The notes beneath the pieces were generated by a model that saw nothing but the letters and a program-made list of their open reading frames with translations, was not told the DNA's origin and searched no databases. The position numbers and the translations under genes are program-made. This document shows, in pieces, positions 29,958-37,648 of a stretch of 64,000 nt of DNA; positions within the stretch are counted from its first letter, which is position 1, and every line of letters starts with the position of its first letter. The stretch is taken from NCBI RefSeq assembly GCF_918797525.1, contig NZ_OU963893.1:2232001-2296000 (forward strand), read 5' to 3'. This stretch comes from an unidentified bacterial endosymbiont (GTDB taxonomy: Bacteria; Pseudomonadota; Gammaproteobacteria; Enterobacterales; Enterobacteriaceae).

Positions 29958-30521
29958 ATGAACCCTGACGACAAATCACTTTTTCTCGACGCCATGGAAG
30001 ATGTCCAGCCCCTGAAGCGCTGTACGGATATTCACTGGCAGCAGAGCCGCAACGCGCGGGTACGCCAGGAGATTGATACCGAGCAGCTCGATAACTTTCT
30101 GACGCTGGGTTTTCTGGAACTTCTGCCGCTTGATGAGCCTCTGGCGTTCCAGCGTGAAGGCGTACAGCAGGGGGTTATTGATAAACTGCGTTCAGGCAAA
30201 TACTCCCGCCAGGCCAGCTTAAACCTGCTACGTCAGCCCGCCGAGCGTTGTCGGCAGATGCTCTATTCCTTTATTCGTCAGGCCGAACGTGACGGGCTGC
30301 GCAATCTGGTCATCGTTCATGGAAAAGGGCGTGAACCACATTCCCATCCCAACGTGGTGCGCAGCTACCTGTCGCGCTGGTTGACGGAGTTCGTGGAAGT
30401 GCAGGCGTTCTGCGTGGCACTGCCGCACCATGGCGGCAGCGGGGCATGTTATGTCTCATTACGTAAATCCGACGAAGCAAAACAAGAAAACCGGGAACGG
30501 CTCGCAAAGCGCAGCCGTTAG
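29958..30521 (+). CDS. smrA: Smr-domain DNA endonuclease SmrA
   Basis: Protein of 187 residues, the length of E. coli SmrA (YdaL). The N-terminus MNPDDKSLFLDAMEDVQPLK and the C-terminal Smr domain (LVIVHGKGREPHSHPNVVRSYL, with the HGKG loop, then ALPHHGGSGACYV) are typical. Smr domains of MutS2 relatives nick DNA; E. coli SmrA has been shown to be a nuclease. AGGAG lies upstream of the ATG (CCGGAGGAATTCC). It is followed after 48 bases by pdxI in the same direction. Confidence 0.95.
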   Translation: MNPDDKSLFLDAMEDVQPLKRCTDIHWQQSRNARVRQEIDTEQLDNFLTLGFLELLPLDEPLAFQREGVQQGVIDKLRSGKYSRQASLNLLRQPAERCRQMLYSFIRQAERDGLRNLVIVHGKGREPHSHPNVVRSYLSRWLTEFVEVQAFCVALPHHGGSGACYVSLRKSDEAKQENRERLAKRSR

Positions 30522-30569
30522 TGCATTGATGCAGGGGTTACACAACCACTCTCTGTGAGGTAGGTCAAC

Positions 30570-31436
30570 ATGAACAGCATTGAAAAAAGCGGGACGTTCA
30601 CGCTCGGGACGCATACGGTAAAACGACTTGGCTATGGCGCCATGCAGCTGGCAGGACCCGGGGTTTTTGGCCCACCGAAAGACAAAAATGCCGCACTGGC
30701 GGTGCTTCGCGCGGCCATGAGCGCGGGGGTGAATCACATTGATACCAGCGATTTCTACGGTCCCCACATCACCAACCAGCTTATCTGCGAGGCGCTGCAC
30801 CCGTACCGGGACGATCTCACTATTGTGACCAAAATCGGCGCCCGACGCGGCGGTGATGGCGCCTGGCTACCGGCCTTTTCCGCGCAGGAACTGACGCAGG
30901 CAGTACATGACAACCTGCGCAATTTACAGTTAGACGTGCTGGATGTGGTTAATCTGCGGATAATGTTTAGCGCCCACGGGCCAGCGGAAGGATCGATTAC
31001 AGAACCCCTGACCACCCTGGCAGAGCTGCAACAGCAGGGGCTGGTTCGTCATATCGGGTTGAGCAACGTAACGGCCAGTCAGGTTGCCGAAGCGCAGAAA
31101 ATGGTGTCTGTCGTCTGCGTACAGAACATGTACAACATCGTGAACCGCAGCGATGATGCGCTGCTGGATGCCCTGGCGCAGCAGGGGATTGCCTATGTGC
31201 CATTCTTCCCGCTCGGCGGTTTTACGCCACTACAATCTTCCGGGCTGCAGGCAGTAGCAGACGCGCTCGGCGCAACGGCTATGCAGGTTGCGCTGGCATG
31301 GCTCCTGCAGCGTTCACCGAACATTTTGTTGATCCCCGGCACCTCATCCGTTTCGCACCTGCAGCAGAACCTGGCAGCGGCAGAGCTGGTTTTACCGCCT
31401 GACGCCGTCGCGACCCTGAATGCGCTGGTGGATTAA
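30570..31436 (+). CDS. pdxI: Pyridoxal reductase, aldo-keto reductase family (PdxI/YdbC)
   Basis: Aldo-keto reductase of 288 residues close to E. coli YdbC/PdxI, an NADPH-dependent pyridoxal reductase of vitamin B6 salvage. Key motifs are LGYGAMQLAGPGVFGPP, the catalytic Asp-Tyr region HIDTSDFYGPH, Lys in VTKIGARRG and the cofactor motif LLIPGTSSVSHL. The ATG follows GTGAGG. In E. coli ydbC is at another place, so the pairing with smrA is specific to this lineage. Start and end agree with the family length of about 286. Confidence 0.9.
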   Translation: MNSIEKSGTFTLGTHTVKRLGYGAMQLAGPGVFGPPKDKNAALAVLRAAMSAGVNHIDTSDFYGPHITNQLICEALHPYRDDLTIVTKIGARRGGDGAWLPAFSAQELTQAVHDNLRNLQLDVLDVVNLRIMFSAHGPAEGSITEPLTTLAELQQQGLVRHIGLSNVTASQVAEAQKMVSVVCVQNMYNIVNRSDDALLDALAQQGIAYVPFFPLGGFTPLQSSGLQAVADALGATAMQVALAWLLQRSPNILLIPGTSSVSHLQQNLAAAELVLPPDAVATLNALVD

Positions 31437-31449
31437 CACCCGGTTTTAC

Positions 31450-31477
31450 GCCCGATAACCGCCGAAGGCTATCGGGC
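31450..31477 (+). terminator. Hairpin after pdxI
   Basis: GCCCGATA and TATCGGGC pair around a 12-base loop 14 bases after pdxI, followed by CATATTT. A likely terminator with a weak U tract. Confidence 0.6.
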
Positions 31478-31875
31478 ATATTTCGCGATCCGATAACGCT
31501 GCCGACGTCTCTGTCTGACTTTTTAGTCTGTGTAATACCAGGGCTTCCGCCACGATCTCCTGCTTATTTTTACGCGTCTCATAGGCAGTGATCCTGATGT
31601 ACTATAGCAAACATCCTCTGAACATAACCTTGTTAATTTGTGCTGTGAAATATGCTTTCCCACGCTTTAAAAGTCAATGATTAGTGATGGGGGTAGGCTT
31701 TTTATTTGATTTTTCTTTTCCGTTAAATCATTTAAAAGTGATGCCTAAGTGTTTTGTCTTTGACGTTCTTTAACGACAGGGAAGGCGAAAAAGGTCTTTC
31801 CCGTTATTTGGTGGCTATTGCGCCCGGGGAGCACTTTGGGGACTATGGGCGTTATCACAACGAGAGGGGAATAAT
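31478..31875 (+). other. Intergenic region upstream of the M24-like gene
   Basis: Almost 400 bases, AT-rich in the middle, with no gene I can support. The final part carries GAGAGGGGA, the ribosome site of the next gene. A promoter is expected but I cannot place it. Confidence 0.4.
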
Positions 31876-33264
31876 ATGGACTTTAAGGCAGTCAAATTGC
31901 AGGTGACCAACGCGCCGCCGATTTTTTCGGATGTGGCTCCCGTTCCGCTCACGGACGCCACGCTGCAGGTCAGGAAAGAGAAACTCCTTACACGCATGGT
32001 GGAAGAGGGGTTCGATGCGCTGATTATTTACGCCGACAAAGAACACGGTAGCAACTTTGAATACCTGACCGGTTTCATTCCCCGGTTTGAAGAAGGGCTA
32101 CTGATACTGAAGAAAAACGGTGAGGCGACCGTTATTCTCGGCAATGAAAATCTCAAAATGGCGGCGCACTCACGTATTCCGGTGACGCTAAAGCATAGTC
32201 CCTACTTCTCATTACCTAATCAGCCCATGGATAACGACAGGCCGCTGGATGCATTGTTCAGGGAGACAGGACTACCGGTCATGGACCGCATCGGGTTAGT
32301 CGGCTGGAAACTGTTTACCTCTGAGCACGCGGATAACAAACAGCTCTTCGATATTCCGGCCTTTATTGTTGATGCCATCCGTCACAGCACTCCGGCTGAT
32401 GCACGTTTAGAAAATGCCGCCCACCTGTTTATTGGCGGAGATAACGGCGCCCGCATCACCAATAATGCTAACGAAATCGCCCACTATGAATATGGCGCTA
32501 ACCTTGCTTCAACCTGCATCCTGAACGCGATGAATGCCGTCGAACCTGGTATTCGCGAGGCGGAGCTGGGGAGTTATCTTACGGCAGAAGGTCAGTACAA
32601 TACGGTGGTGACCATCGCCGCAGGCGGACAGCGCTTTGAAAAAGCCAATCTTTACCCGACGTATAAACCGCTGCAGCACGGCCAGCCGCTTTCGATGACC
32701 ACTGGCTTCAAAGGGGGGTTATCGAGCCGTACCGGGTTTATTATCGCCGATGAAGGGGAGCTGCCGGAGACGCAGAAAGATTACCTCGACCGGGTGGCTA
32801 AACCCTATTTTGCGGCGGTAGTGACCTGGCTTGAAAATATACGTATCGGCATGGCTGGCGCTGAGATATATACCCTGATGGAGTCCGTGCTGCCGAAGGC
32901 GAAATATGGCTGGCACCTGAACCCGGGCCATCTCAGCGCTGACGAAGAGTGGATGTCATCGCCCATTTTTGCACGCTCCGCGCAGACGCTGAAAAGCGGT
33001 ATGATCCTGCAGATTGACATTATTCCGTCCGTGAAAGGCTATACCGGTACCAGTGCGGAAGAGTGTATTGCGCTGGCGGACAAGGCGCTGCAGGCAGACA
33101 TTGCACACGCGTTTCCGGAGCTATGGGCGCGCATTGAAACCCGTAAGCGTTATCTCACCGATGTGCTTAACATTAAGCTGAGCGAGGATGTTATCCCGCT
33201 CTCCAGCACGGTGGCCTATTTGCGACCGTTCTTCCTTGCGAAAGATAAAGCCTTCACCTGCTAA
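31876..33264 (+). CDS. M24 (pita-bread fold) metallopeptidase-like protein
   Basis: Cytoplasmic protein of 462 residues with the two-domain layout of Xaa-Pro aminopeptidases and creatinase: an N-terminal RNase-H-like domain (LLTRMVEEGFDALIIYADKEHGSNFEYLTGF) and a C-terminal catalytic-type domain from about residue 195 (NNANEIAHYEYGANLASTCI). The expected metal ligands of M24 peptidases are not obvious: where an Asp-rich strand is usual, the sequence reads MTTGFKGGLSSRTGF, and the His region reads LNPGHLSADEEW. It may act without metal, as creatinase does, or bind a different substrate. AGGGGA precedes the ATG. No operon partner. Confidence 0.8.
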   Translation: MDFKAVKLQVTNAPPIFSDVAPVPLTDATLQVRKEKLLTRMVEEGFDALIIYADKEHGSNFEYLTGFIPRFEEGLLILKKNGEATVILGNENLKMAAHSRIPVTLKHSPYFSLPNQPMDNDRPLDALFRETGLPVMDRIGLVGWKLFTSEHADNKQLFDIPAFIVDAIRHSTPADARLENAAHLFIGGDNGARITNNANEIAHYEYGANLASTCILNAMNAVEPGIREAELGSYLTAEGQYNTVVTIAAGGQRFEKANLYPTYKPLQHGQPLSMTTGFKGGLSSRTGFIIADEGELPETQKDYLDRVAKPYFAAVVTWLENIRIGMAGAEIYTLMESVLPKAKYGWHLNPGHLSADEEWMSSPIFARSAQTLKSGMILQIDIIPSVKGYTGTSAEECIALADKALQADIAHAFPELWARIETRKRYLTDVLNIKLSEDVIPLSSTVAYLRPFFLAKDKAFTC

Positions 33265-33399
33265 GCCAGCATGGGCGTGTTTCAGCGCCCATTCTTAGCG
33301 TGCTGATGATTAATTTACCTCGACTATACAGAACGATACGGTATTTATGATACGTTCTCACAGGTTAGCTTATGGGTAATTAATGATTTGTGGGGGAAT

Positions 33400-34074
33400 A
33401 TGCGGGCATTTTATTCTGGCCGGTATCTACGCTGGTTTTGTATTTTACTTTTTCCGGTTAATGGTTATACCAGGGCTGATGGCGAATATCTGGATATGAT
33501 CAGCTTTCATACGCCAAGTTCATCAGGCTTTCGCACCATAGATATTTTTGATACGGGCTTTGTTGGGGCTAAAATAACCATGAGCAGTAATAGCCCCTAT
33601 CTGAATCTGAATAATTTACGCTTCAGTGTGAATCAAACGTGGTTAAAGATTGAAAATCACACAGAGGGGAGGGTGACGATAAAAATGGTCAGGCAGCCCA
33701 GCTATAATGAACGTTATGTGACGATGACCATTGAAAATATAAAGAACGGAGAGCTTAACCACAGACAGTTCAGGTTAGATAACTGGCTTACAGGCGATGG
33801 TGCGACGGGTGATTCTCTGGCAAGCGCGCGAGAGCGTTGTCATCGACATGGCGGCAGACTGCTCAATAAACGTGAATTTAAAAATATAGCCTATAACTGG
33901 TTTGGTATAAGTCACGGAACCGTTAAAGAAAGATACCCTGCATCTTATGTGTTTAACGAATCCTCTTTGTTGAGCGGTGGGTTTTGGGTCAAGGAAGGAA
34001 AGGCCCTGCATCTTCATACGGCCCAGAAATATGATGGAGCAAGAATAACAACGTTGTGCCGTTACGAATATTAA
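33400..34074 (+). CDS. Secreted protein with possible invasin-type C-type-lectin-like domain
   Basis: Protein of 224 residues. The first 28 residues look like a signal peptide (RWFCILLFPVNGYTRA). The middle is beta-rich, like a bacterial Ig-like domain (LNLNNLRFSVNQTWLKIENH). The last 80 residues (ARERCHRHGGRLLNKREF ... YNWFGISH ... FWVKEGKALHLHTA ... TTLCRYEY) follow the pattern of the C-terminal lectin-like domain of intimin and invasin, with two Cys. There is no beta-barrel or other anchor, so it would be a free periplasmic or released protein. ATG 33400 follows GGGGGA at only two bases; a TTG at 33388 is the alternative. Family assignment is by pattern only. Confidence 0.6.
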   Translation: MRAFYSGRYLRWFCILLFPVNGYTRADGEYLDMISFHTPSSSGFRTIDIFDTGFVGAKITMSSNSPYLNLNNLRFSVNQTWLKIENHTEGRVTIKMVRQPSYNERYVTMTIENIKNGELNHRQFRLDNWLTGDGATGDSLASARERCHRHGGRLLNKREFKNIAYNWFGISHGTVKERYPASYVFNESSLLSGGFWVKEGKALHLHTAQKYDGARITTLCRYEY

Positions 34075-34078
34075 AGAA

Positions 34079-34110
34079 ATGGGTTCAATTACCGAGGTAA
34101 CTGAACCCAT
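34079..34110. terminator. Terminator hairpin between convergent genes
   Basis: ATGGGTTCA and TGAACCCAT pair, and an inner TACC/GGTA continues the stem. It lies between the lectin-like gene and the DedA gene and could serve both. Confidence 0.65.
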
Positions 34111-34133
34111 TCTCACAGCAAAACCATCTTAGG

Positions 34134-34772
34134 TTACTGGCTTGTCTTACATAGTCTGAACAGTACAGCCAAAACGGCAGTAACAAAGGCAGTAATCGTC
34201 CCGAAAATGATAACTTTGGTGATAGCTTCCCGATAGTGTGCTATCACCTCTATCTTCATTGACAGTTCGCCGATAAAGCCAATAGATAAAACCCACATAA
34301 AGGCGCTGATAACGCTAACGAAATAAAAACGTAAAACTTTGTTCGAGTTATTGCCAATTAACATTGGGGTTATGACGCGGACAAAGGGGATAAACCGCGA
34401 TAAGAACATCGAAGAGATCCCATATTTGCTGACCAGTTCAGCCGCTTTCTCCAGTTTACTGAGCGGCACGACTCTGTTCAGATGTCGCATAACCGGAGAG
34501 GTCCTTAGCCAATAGCCTTGCCAGTATGCCAATATCGACCCTAGCCCGGCCGCAATGGGCAAATAGATGAAAATAACTTCCATCCCGATAACGCCCAGTC
34601 CCACCAGCGCCCCCGTCATAAAGACCAGGCTATCCCCGGGCAGAGGCAGAAATAACACCGCAGACTCCAGCATTAATATTATGCAAATCATGAGTACTAA
34701 TAAGCCTAACATATCAGAGTGCGCTAGCTTATCGAGGTCATGTTCCCAGATAGCTAAGAGTATTTCATGCAT
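34134..34772 (-). CDS. DedA family membrane protein
   Basis: Membrane protein of 212 residues of the DedA/SNARE-associated family, which flips or transports lipid-linked carriers and supports proton gradient and cell division. The signature FLPLPGDSLVFMTGAL and the conserved Arg motif FLSRFIPFVRVITPMLIG are present. ATG 34772 has AGAGG seven bases upstream; the long upstream extension in frame is AT-rich and unlike the family. E. coli has eight DedA proteins and this one is not clearly any of them, so no symbol is given. It stands alone between hairpin and an empty region. Confidence 0.88.
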   Translation of the reverse strand: MHEILLAIWEHDLDKLAHSDMLGLLVLMICIILMLESAVLFLPLPGDSLVFMTGALVGLGVIGMEVIFIYLPIAAGLGSILAYWQGYWLRTSPVMRHLNRVVPLSKLEKAAELVSKYGISSMFLSRFIPFVRVITPMLIGNNSNKVLRFYFVSVISAFMWVLSIGFIGELSMKIEVIAHYREAITKVIIFGTITAFVTAVLAVLFRLCKTSQ

Positions 34773-35109
34773 AGTTGAGCCTCTAACGTAGGGTTTGGCA
34801 ATACAATATTTTCCGGGGTTAAGGCCTTCGTTACGGCGCTGCTCATCAATTCGCGTTATGGAAAATATTTTTAATAACCCGATGAATTTAAAAATGATTT
34901 TGTCATAATTTTTTGTACTAAAGTGCTTAAAAAATAAATGTTTTGGTAAATAATCGATTCTTAAGTAAATTACGTAAAGGTTTTTCTGTGGATCAACCCT
35001 CTGATTATGTTTTAGCAAATTTTTGTACATGATATGTAAAAAATCTTCTGCTATCGCCTGACACGATTCAGCCTTGCTGGTCCGGACGTCTCATCCGTTC
35101 AAACGAATA
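34773..35109 (-). other. AT-rich intergenic region between umuC and the DedA gene
   Basis: About 340 bases, strongly AT-rich, with no convincing gene. It should hold the DedA promoter. I see no clear terminator for umuDC. Confidence 0.4.
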
Positions 35110-36375
35110 TTACCTAACGCTGAGTAAATCAGCATAACGGGTGGTATATCGGGGTGAGAGCATTTCCCGCTTCATCTGCCATTTTTGCTGAATACCCTGT
35201 CCTGCGAAGTAGAGCGTTCTACGACCCTTTTCAGCATTCAGTTGGTCTAATACTTCCATTAGCTGTTGGCTATTTTTCCGTGGAGCGCTGCCGTCAAACA
35301 GATTGAGTTGTGCGACTCCCTGGCTATAAAAATCGCCCAGCATCACTCCGGCTTTCTGGTACCGACACCCTTTTTTCCAGACTGCATCCAGGCAACGAAC
35401 TGATGCCCCGATGATATCCCGACTATCCTGAGTCGGTGTGAGCAGTTTTACCGAAGCGCTATTACCATAATAAGGTTCGTTGAGCGTGAAGGGTGAGGTT
35501 TTAACAAATACGGAGATAAACCGGCAATGCTGATGCTCATGGCGAAGTTTCTCTGCTGCCCGGACCGCGTAACTGCAGATGGCCTGACGCATATCCTCAT
35601 ATTCTGTGATAAAACCGCCGAACGAGCGCGAACAGACGATTTCCTGCTTTACTGGCGCAAACGCTTCCAGCTCAAGGCACGGTTCCCCCCGCAATTCACG
35701 CACCGTCCTCTCCAGCACAACGTTAAAGTGTTTTCTGATGAAGCGGATATCGGCATCCGCCAGTTGCAACACGGTTTTGATACCCATGGCTTCGAGGTGC
35801 TTCGTGAGCCTCCGGCCTACACCCCAGACCTCGTCTACCGGCAGGGCTGCCATCAATCTTCTCTGACGATTCACATTCGACAGGTCTACTACGCCCCCCG
35901 TCTGTCGTTGCCATCGTTTAGCCGCGTGATTTGCCAGTTTCGCCAGGGTCTTTGTGGGGGCGATCCCCACGCCCACGGTGAGATGAGTGTGTTGCAGAAC
36001 AGTCGCTCTCATTTCATGGCCAAAGTCGGAAAGATCGCGACAATTGCGCACGCCTGTAAGATCGCAAAAGATCTCATCAATTGAATATATTTCGCTACGA
36101 GGAGACATCTCTTCCAGCGTGTTCATCACCCGGTTGGACATATCAGCGTAAAGTTCATAGTTACTACTGAAACAGACCACACCATGATGCCTGAAGAGAT
36201 CTTTCTGTTTGAAGTATGGTTCACCCATTTTGACAAAGGGTTTTGCTTCAGCTGAGCGAGAGATGACGCAGCCGTCGTTGTTTGACAAAACGACGACCGG
36301 CCGGCCCTTGAGATCCGGGCGAAAAACGGTTTCGCAGGAAGTATAGAATGAGTTCACATCACACAGTGCAAACAT
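35110..36375 (-). CDS. umuC: DNA polymerase V catalytic subunit UmuC
   Basis: UmuC is the Y-family polymerase that with UmuD'2 and RecA forms the error-prone translesion polymerase of the SOS response. The 421-residue product has the palm motifs FALCDVNSFYTSCE and YSIDEIFCDLTG with catalytic Asp and Glu, the HhH region LPVDEVWGVGRRL and the C-terminal little-finger and beta-clamp-binding segment (QLNLFD). It starts two bases after the umuD stop, so the genes are translated together. Confidence 0.96.
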   Translation of the reverse strand: MFALCDVNSFYTSCETVFRPDLKGRPVVVLSNNDGCVISRSAEAKPFVKMGEPYFKQKDLFRHHGVVCFSSNYELYADMSNRVMNTLEEMSPRSEIYSIDEIFCDLTGVRNCRDLSDFGHEMRATVLQHTHLTVGVGIAPTKTLAKLANHAAKRWQRQTGGVVDLSNVNRQRRLMAALPVDEVWGVGRRLTKHLEAMGIKTVLQLADADIRFIRKHFNVVLERTVRELRGEPCLELEAFAPVKQEIVCSRSFGGFITEYEDMRQAICSYAVRAAEKLRHEHQHCRFISVFVKTSPFTLNEPYYGNSASVKLLTPTQDSRDIIGASVRCLDAVWKKGCRYQKAGVMLGDFYSQGVAQLNLFDGSAPRKNSQQLMEVLDQLNAEKGRRTLYFAGQGIQQKWQMKREMLSPRYTTRYADLLSVR

Positions 36376-36377
36376 AG

Positions 36378-36797
36378 TCAGCTCGCCGCTTTCACGATAT
36401 AGGTCACTACCCCGAAAACCTCAAGATTGTCTTCGCTGCCTATCAGAATTGGCTTGTAAGCGGGATTTTCAGGCTTGAGCATGACAACAGGATGCAACTG
36501 CAAGCGTTTAACCGTGAACTCACCGTCGACGGCAGCAATGACAATGCTGCCATGTTCGGCCTTGCGGGAGCTATCCACTACCAGCAAATCGCCTTCGCCA
36601 ATACCGGCTTCACTCATTGAGTCGCCGCTGGATTTGACGAAGTAGGTCGCACTGGGGTGCTGAACCATAAGTTCGTTCAGATCAATACGACGCTCAACAT
36701 AGTCCTGCGCTGGGCTGGGAAAACCGCAAGGAACAAGGTCATTAAACATAGGGAGCGCCACTATCTGGCGTAGCTCAGTAGGTGTGAAAAACTGCAT
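36378..36797 (-). CDS. umuD: DNA polymerase V accessory protein UmuD
   Basis: UmuD is a LexA-like protein that cuts itself with RecA to give UmuD', the active subunit of Pol V. The 139-residue product has the cleavage site Cys24-Gly25 (VPCGFPSP), the nucleophile Ser60 (SSGDSM) and the base Lys97 (FTVKRL), all at E. coli positions. ATG 36797 is preferred over a GTG three codons upstream. A LexA box lies 22 bases before the start. Confidence 0.96.
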   Translation of the reverse strand: MQFFTPTELRQIVALPMFNDLVPCGFPSPAQDYVERRIDLNELMVQHPSATYFVKSSGDSMSEAGIGEGDLLVVDSSRKAEHGSIVIAAVDGEFTVKRLQLHPVVMLKPENPAYKPILIGSEDNLEVFGVVTYIVKAAS

Positions 36798-36818
36798 TAT
36801 AATCACCGTTAATGTTTA

Positions 36819-36834
36819 CTGTATATGTATACAG
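36819..36834 (-). promoter_or_regulatory. LexA (SOS) box of umuDC
   Basis: CTGTATATGTATACAG fits CTGT-N8-ACAG with the preferred alternating AT core. It is right in front of umuD, so the operon is under SOS control. Confidence 0.93.
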
Positions 36835-37136
36835 TATTGTGGATAGGTAGCAGAGATCAAGAGAAGCATACGTTAGAGCGCTCTGATGCTGCTGGAGAAG
36901 GGCGAAGATCCTATCCAAAATTGTTGGCTGCAAAAACCAATAAGCCTTTATATTTATGCGCGTTTATTCATACTAACGAAATAACCGGTTTATTTTTGTA
37001 CAGATGGTTAACCTGTTGATTCTCATGATCTTAAAAAATAATGGAATTATCGCGTGAATTATAACCAGTGACATATATTAATAGCATGATAACTAAATTA
37101 TAATTCTTTTACATCCGGTAGCCCGCTGAGGTTAAA
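36835..37136 (+). other. Intergenic region between umuD and the molybdopterin-like gene
   Basis: About 300 bases, AT-rich towards the right. No gene is supported. It must hold the promoter of the operon that starts at 37137. Confidence 0.4.
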
Positions 37137-37631
37137 ATGCGTTTAATTGTCATGTTGTTAAGCTTTGGGGTCACCTCACAGGTCTGGGCTGGTGAACTTC
37201 CTAAACCTGTCGGTAACGTCCTTTTAACTCTGTCCGGTAATATAAAAAATACCAATCAGGACGGTAAAGCCGTTTTTGATATCGCCAGCCTTGAAAAACT
37301 GGGCATGGTTAGTTTCCAGACCGCCTCACCCTGGTATAATGGACGTACAACCTTTACGGGTATTCCACTGCAAAAGCTTATGGACCATGTGGGAGCTAAA
37401 GGTTCGGTTGTTAAAGTGACTGCGCTCAATGATTACACGACGGAACTTTCTCTCAGTGATTTCAAAAAATACAATGTTATCCTTGCATTAAAAGTCAACG
37501 GAGAATATATGCGTATCCGTGACAAAGGCCCTTTTTTCATTGTCTATCCTTATGACAGCATACCTGAGCTGAATAATCAGATTTATTATTCAAGATCCGC
37601 GTGGCAGGTCAGCAGAATGAATATTGAGTAG
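37137..37631 (+). CDS. Periplasmic protein with oxidoreductase molybdopterin-binding-like fold
   Basis: Protein of 164 residues. Residues 1-18 are a Sec signal peptide (MRLIVMLLSFGVTSQVWAG). The mature part resembles the sulfite-oxidase-type molybdopterin-binding domain in short form (VLLTLSGNI, FDIASLEKLGMVSF, FTGIPLQKLMDHVGAKGS, LKVNGEYMRIRDKGPFFIVYPYD). The Cys that would hold the molybdenum is not present, so it is more likely a ligand-binding sensor domain than an enzyme. It is followed after 17 bases by a GGDEF-EAL gene, which suggests that it senses a periplasmic signal for that protein. Confidence 0.75.
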   Translation: MRLIVMLLSFGVTSQVWAGELPKPVGNVLLTLSGNIKNTNQDGKAVFDIASLEKLGMVSFQTASPWYNGRTTFTGIPLQKLMDHVGAKGSVVKVTALNDYTTELSLSDFKKYNVILALKVNGEYMRIRDKGPFFIVYPYDSIPELNNQIYYSRSAWQVSRMNIE

Positions 37632-37648
37632 GAGTTCAGAAGAAGATC

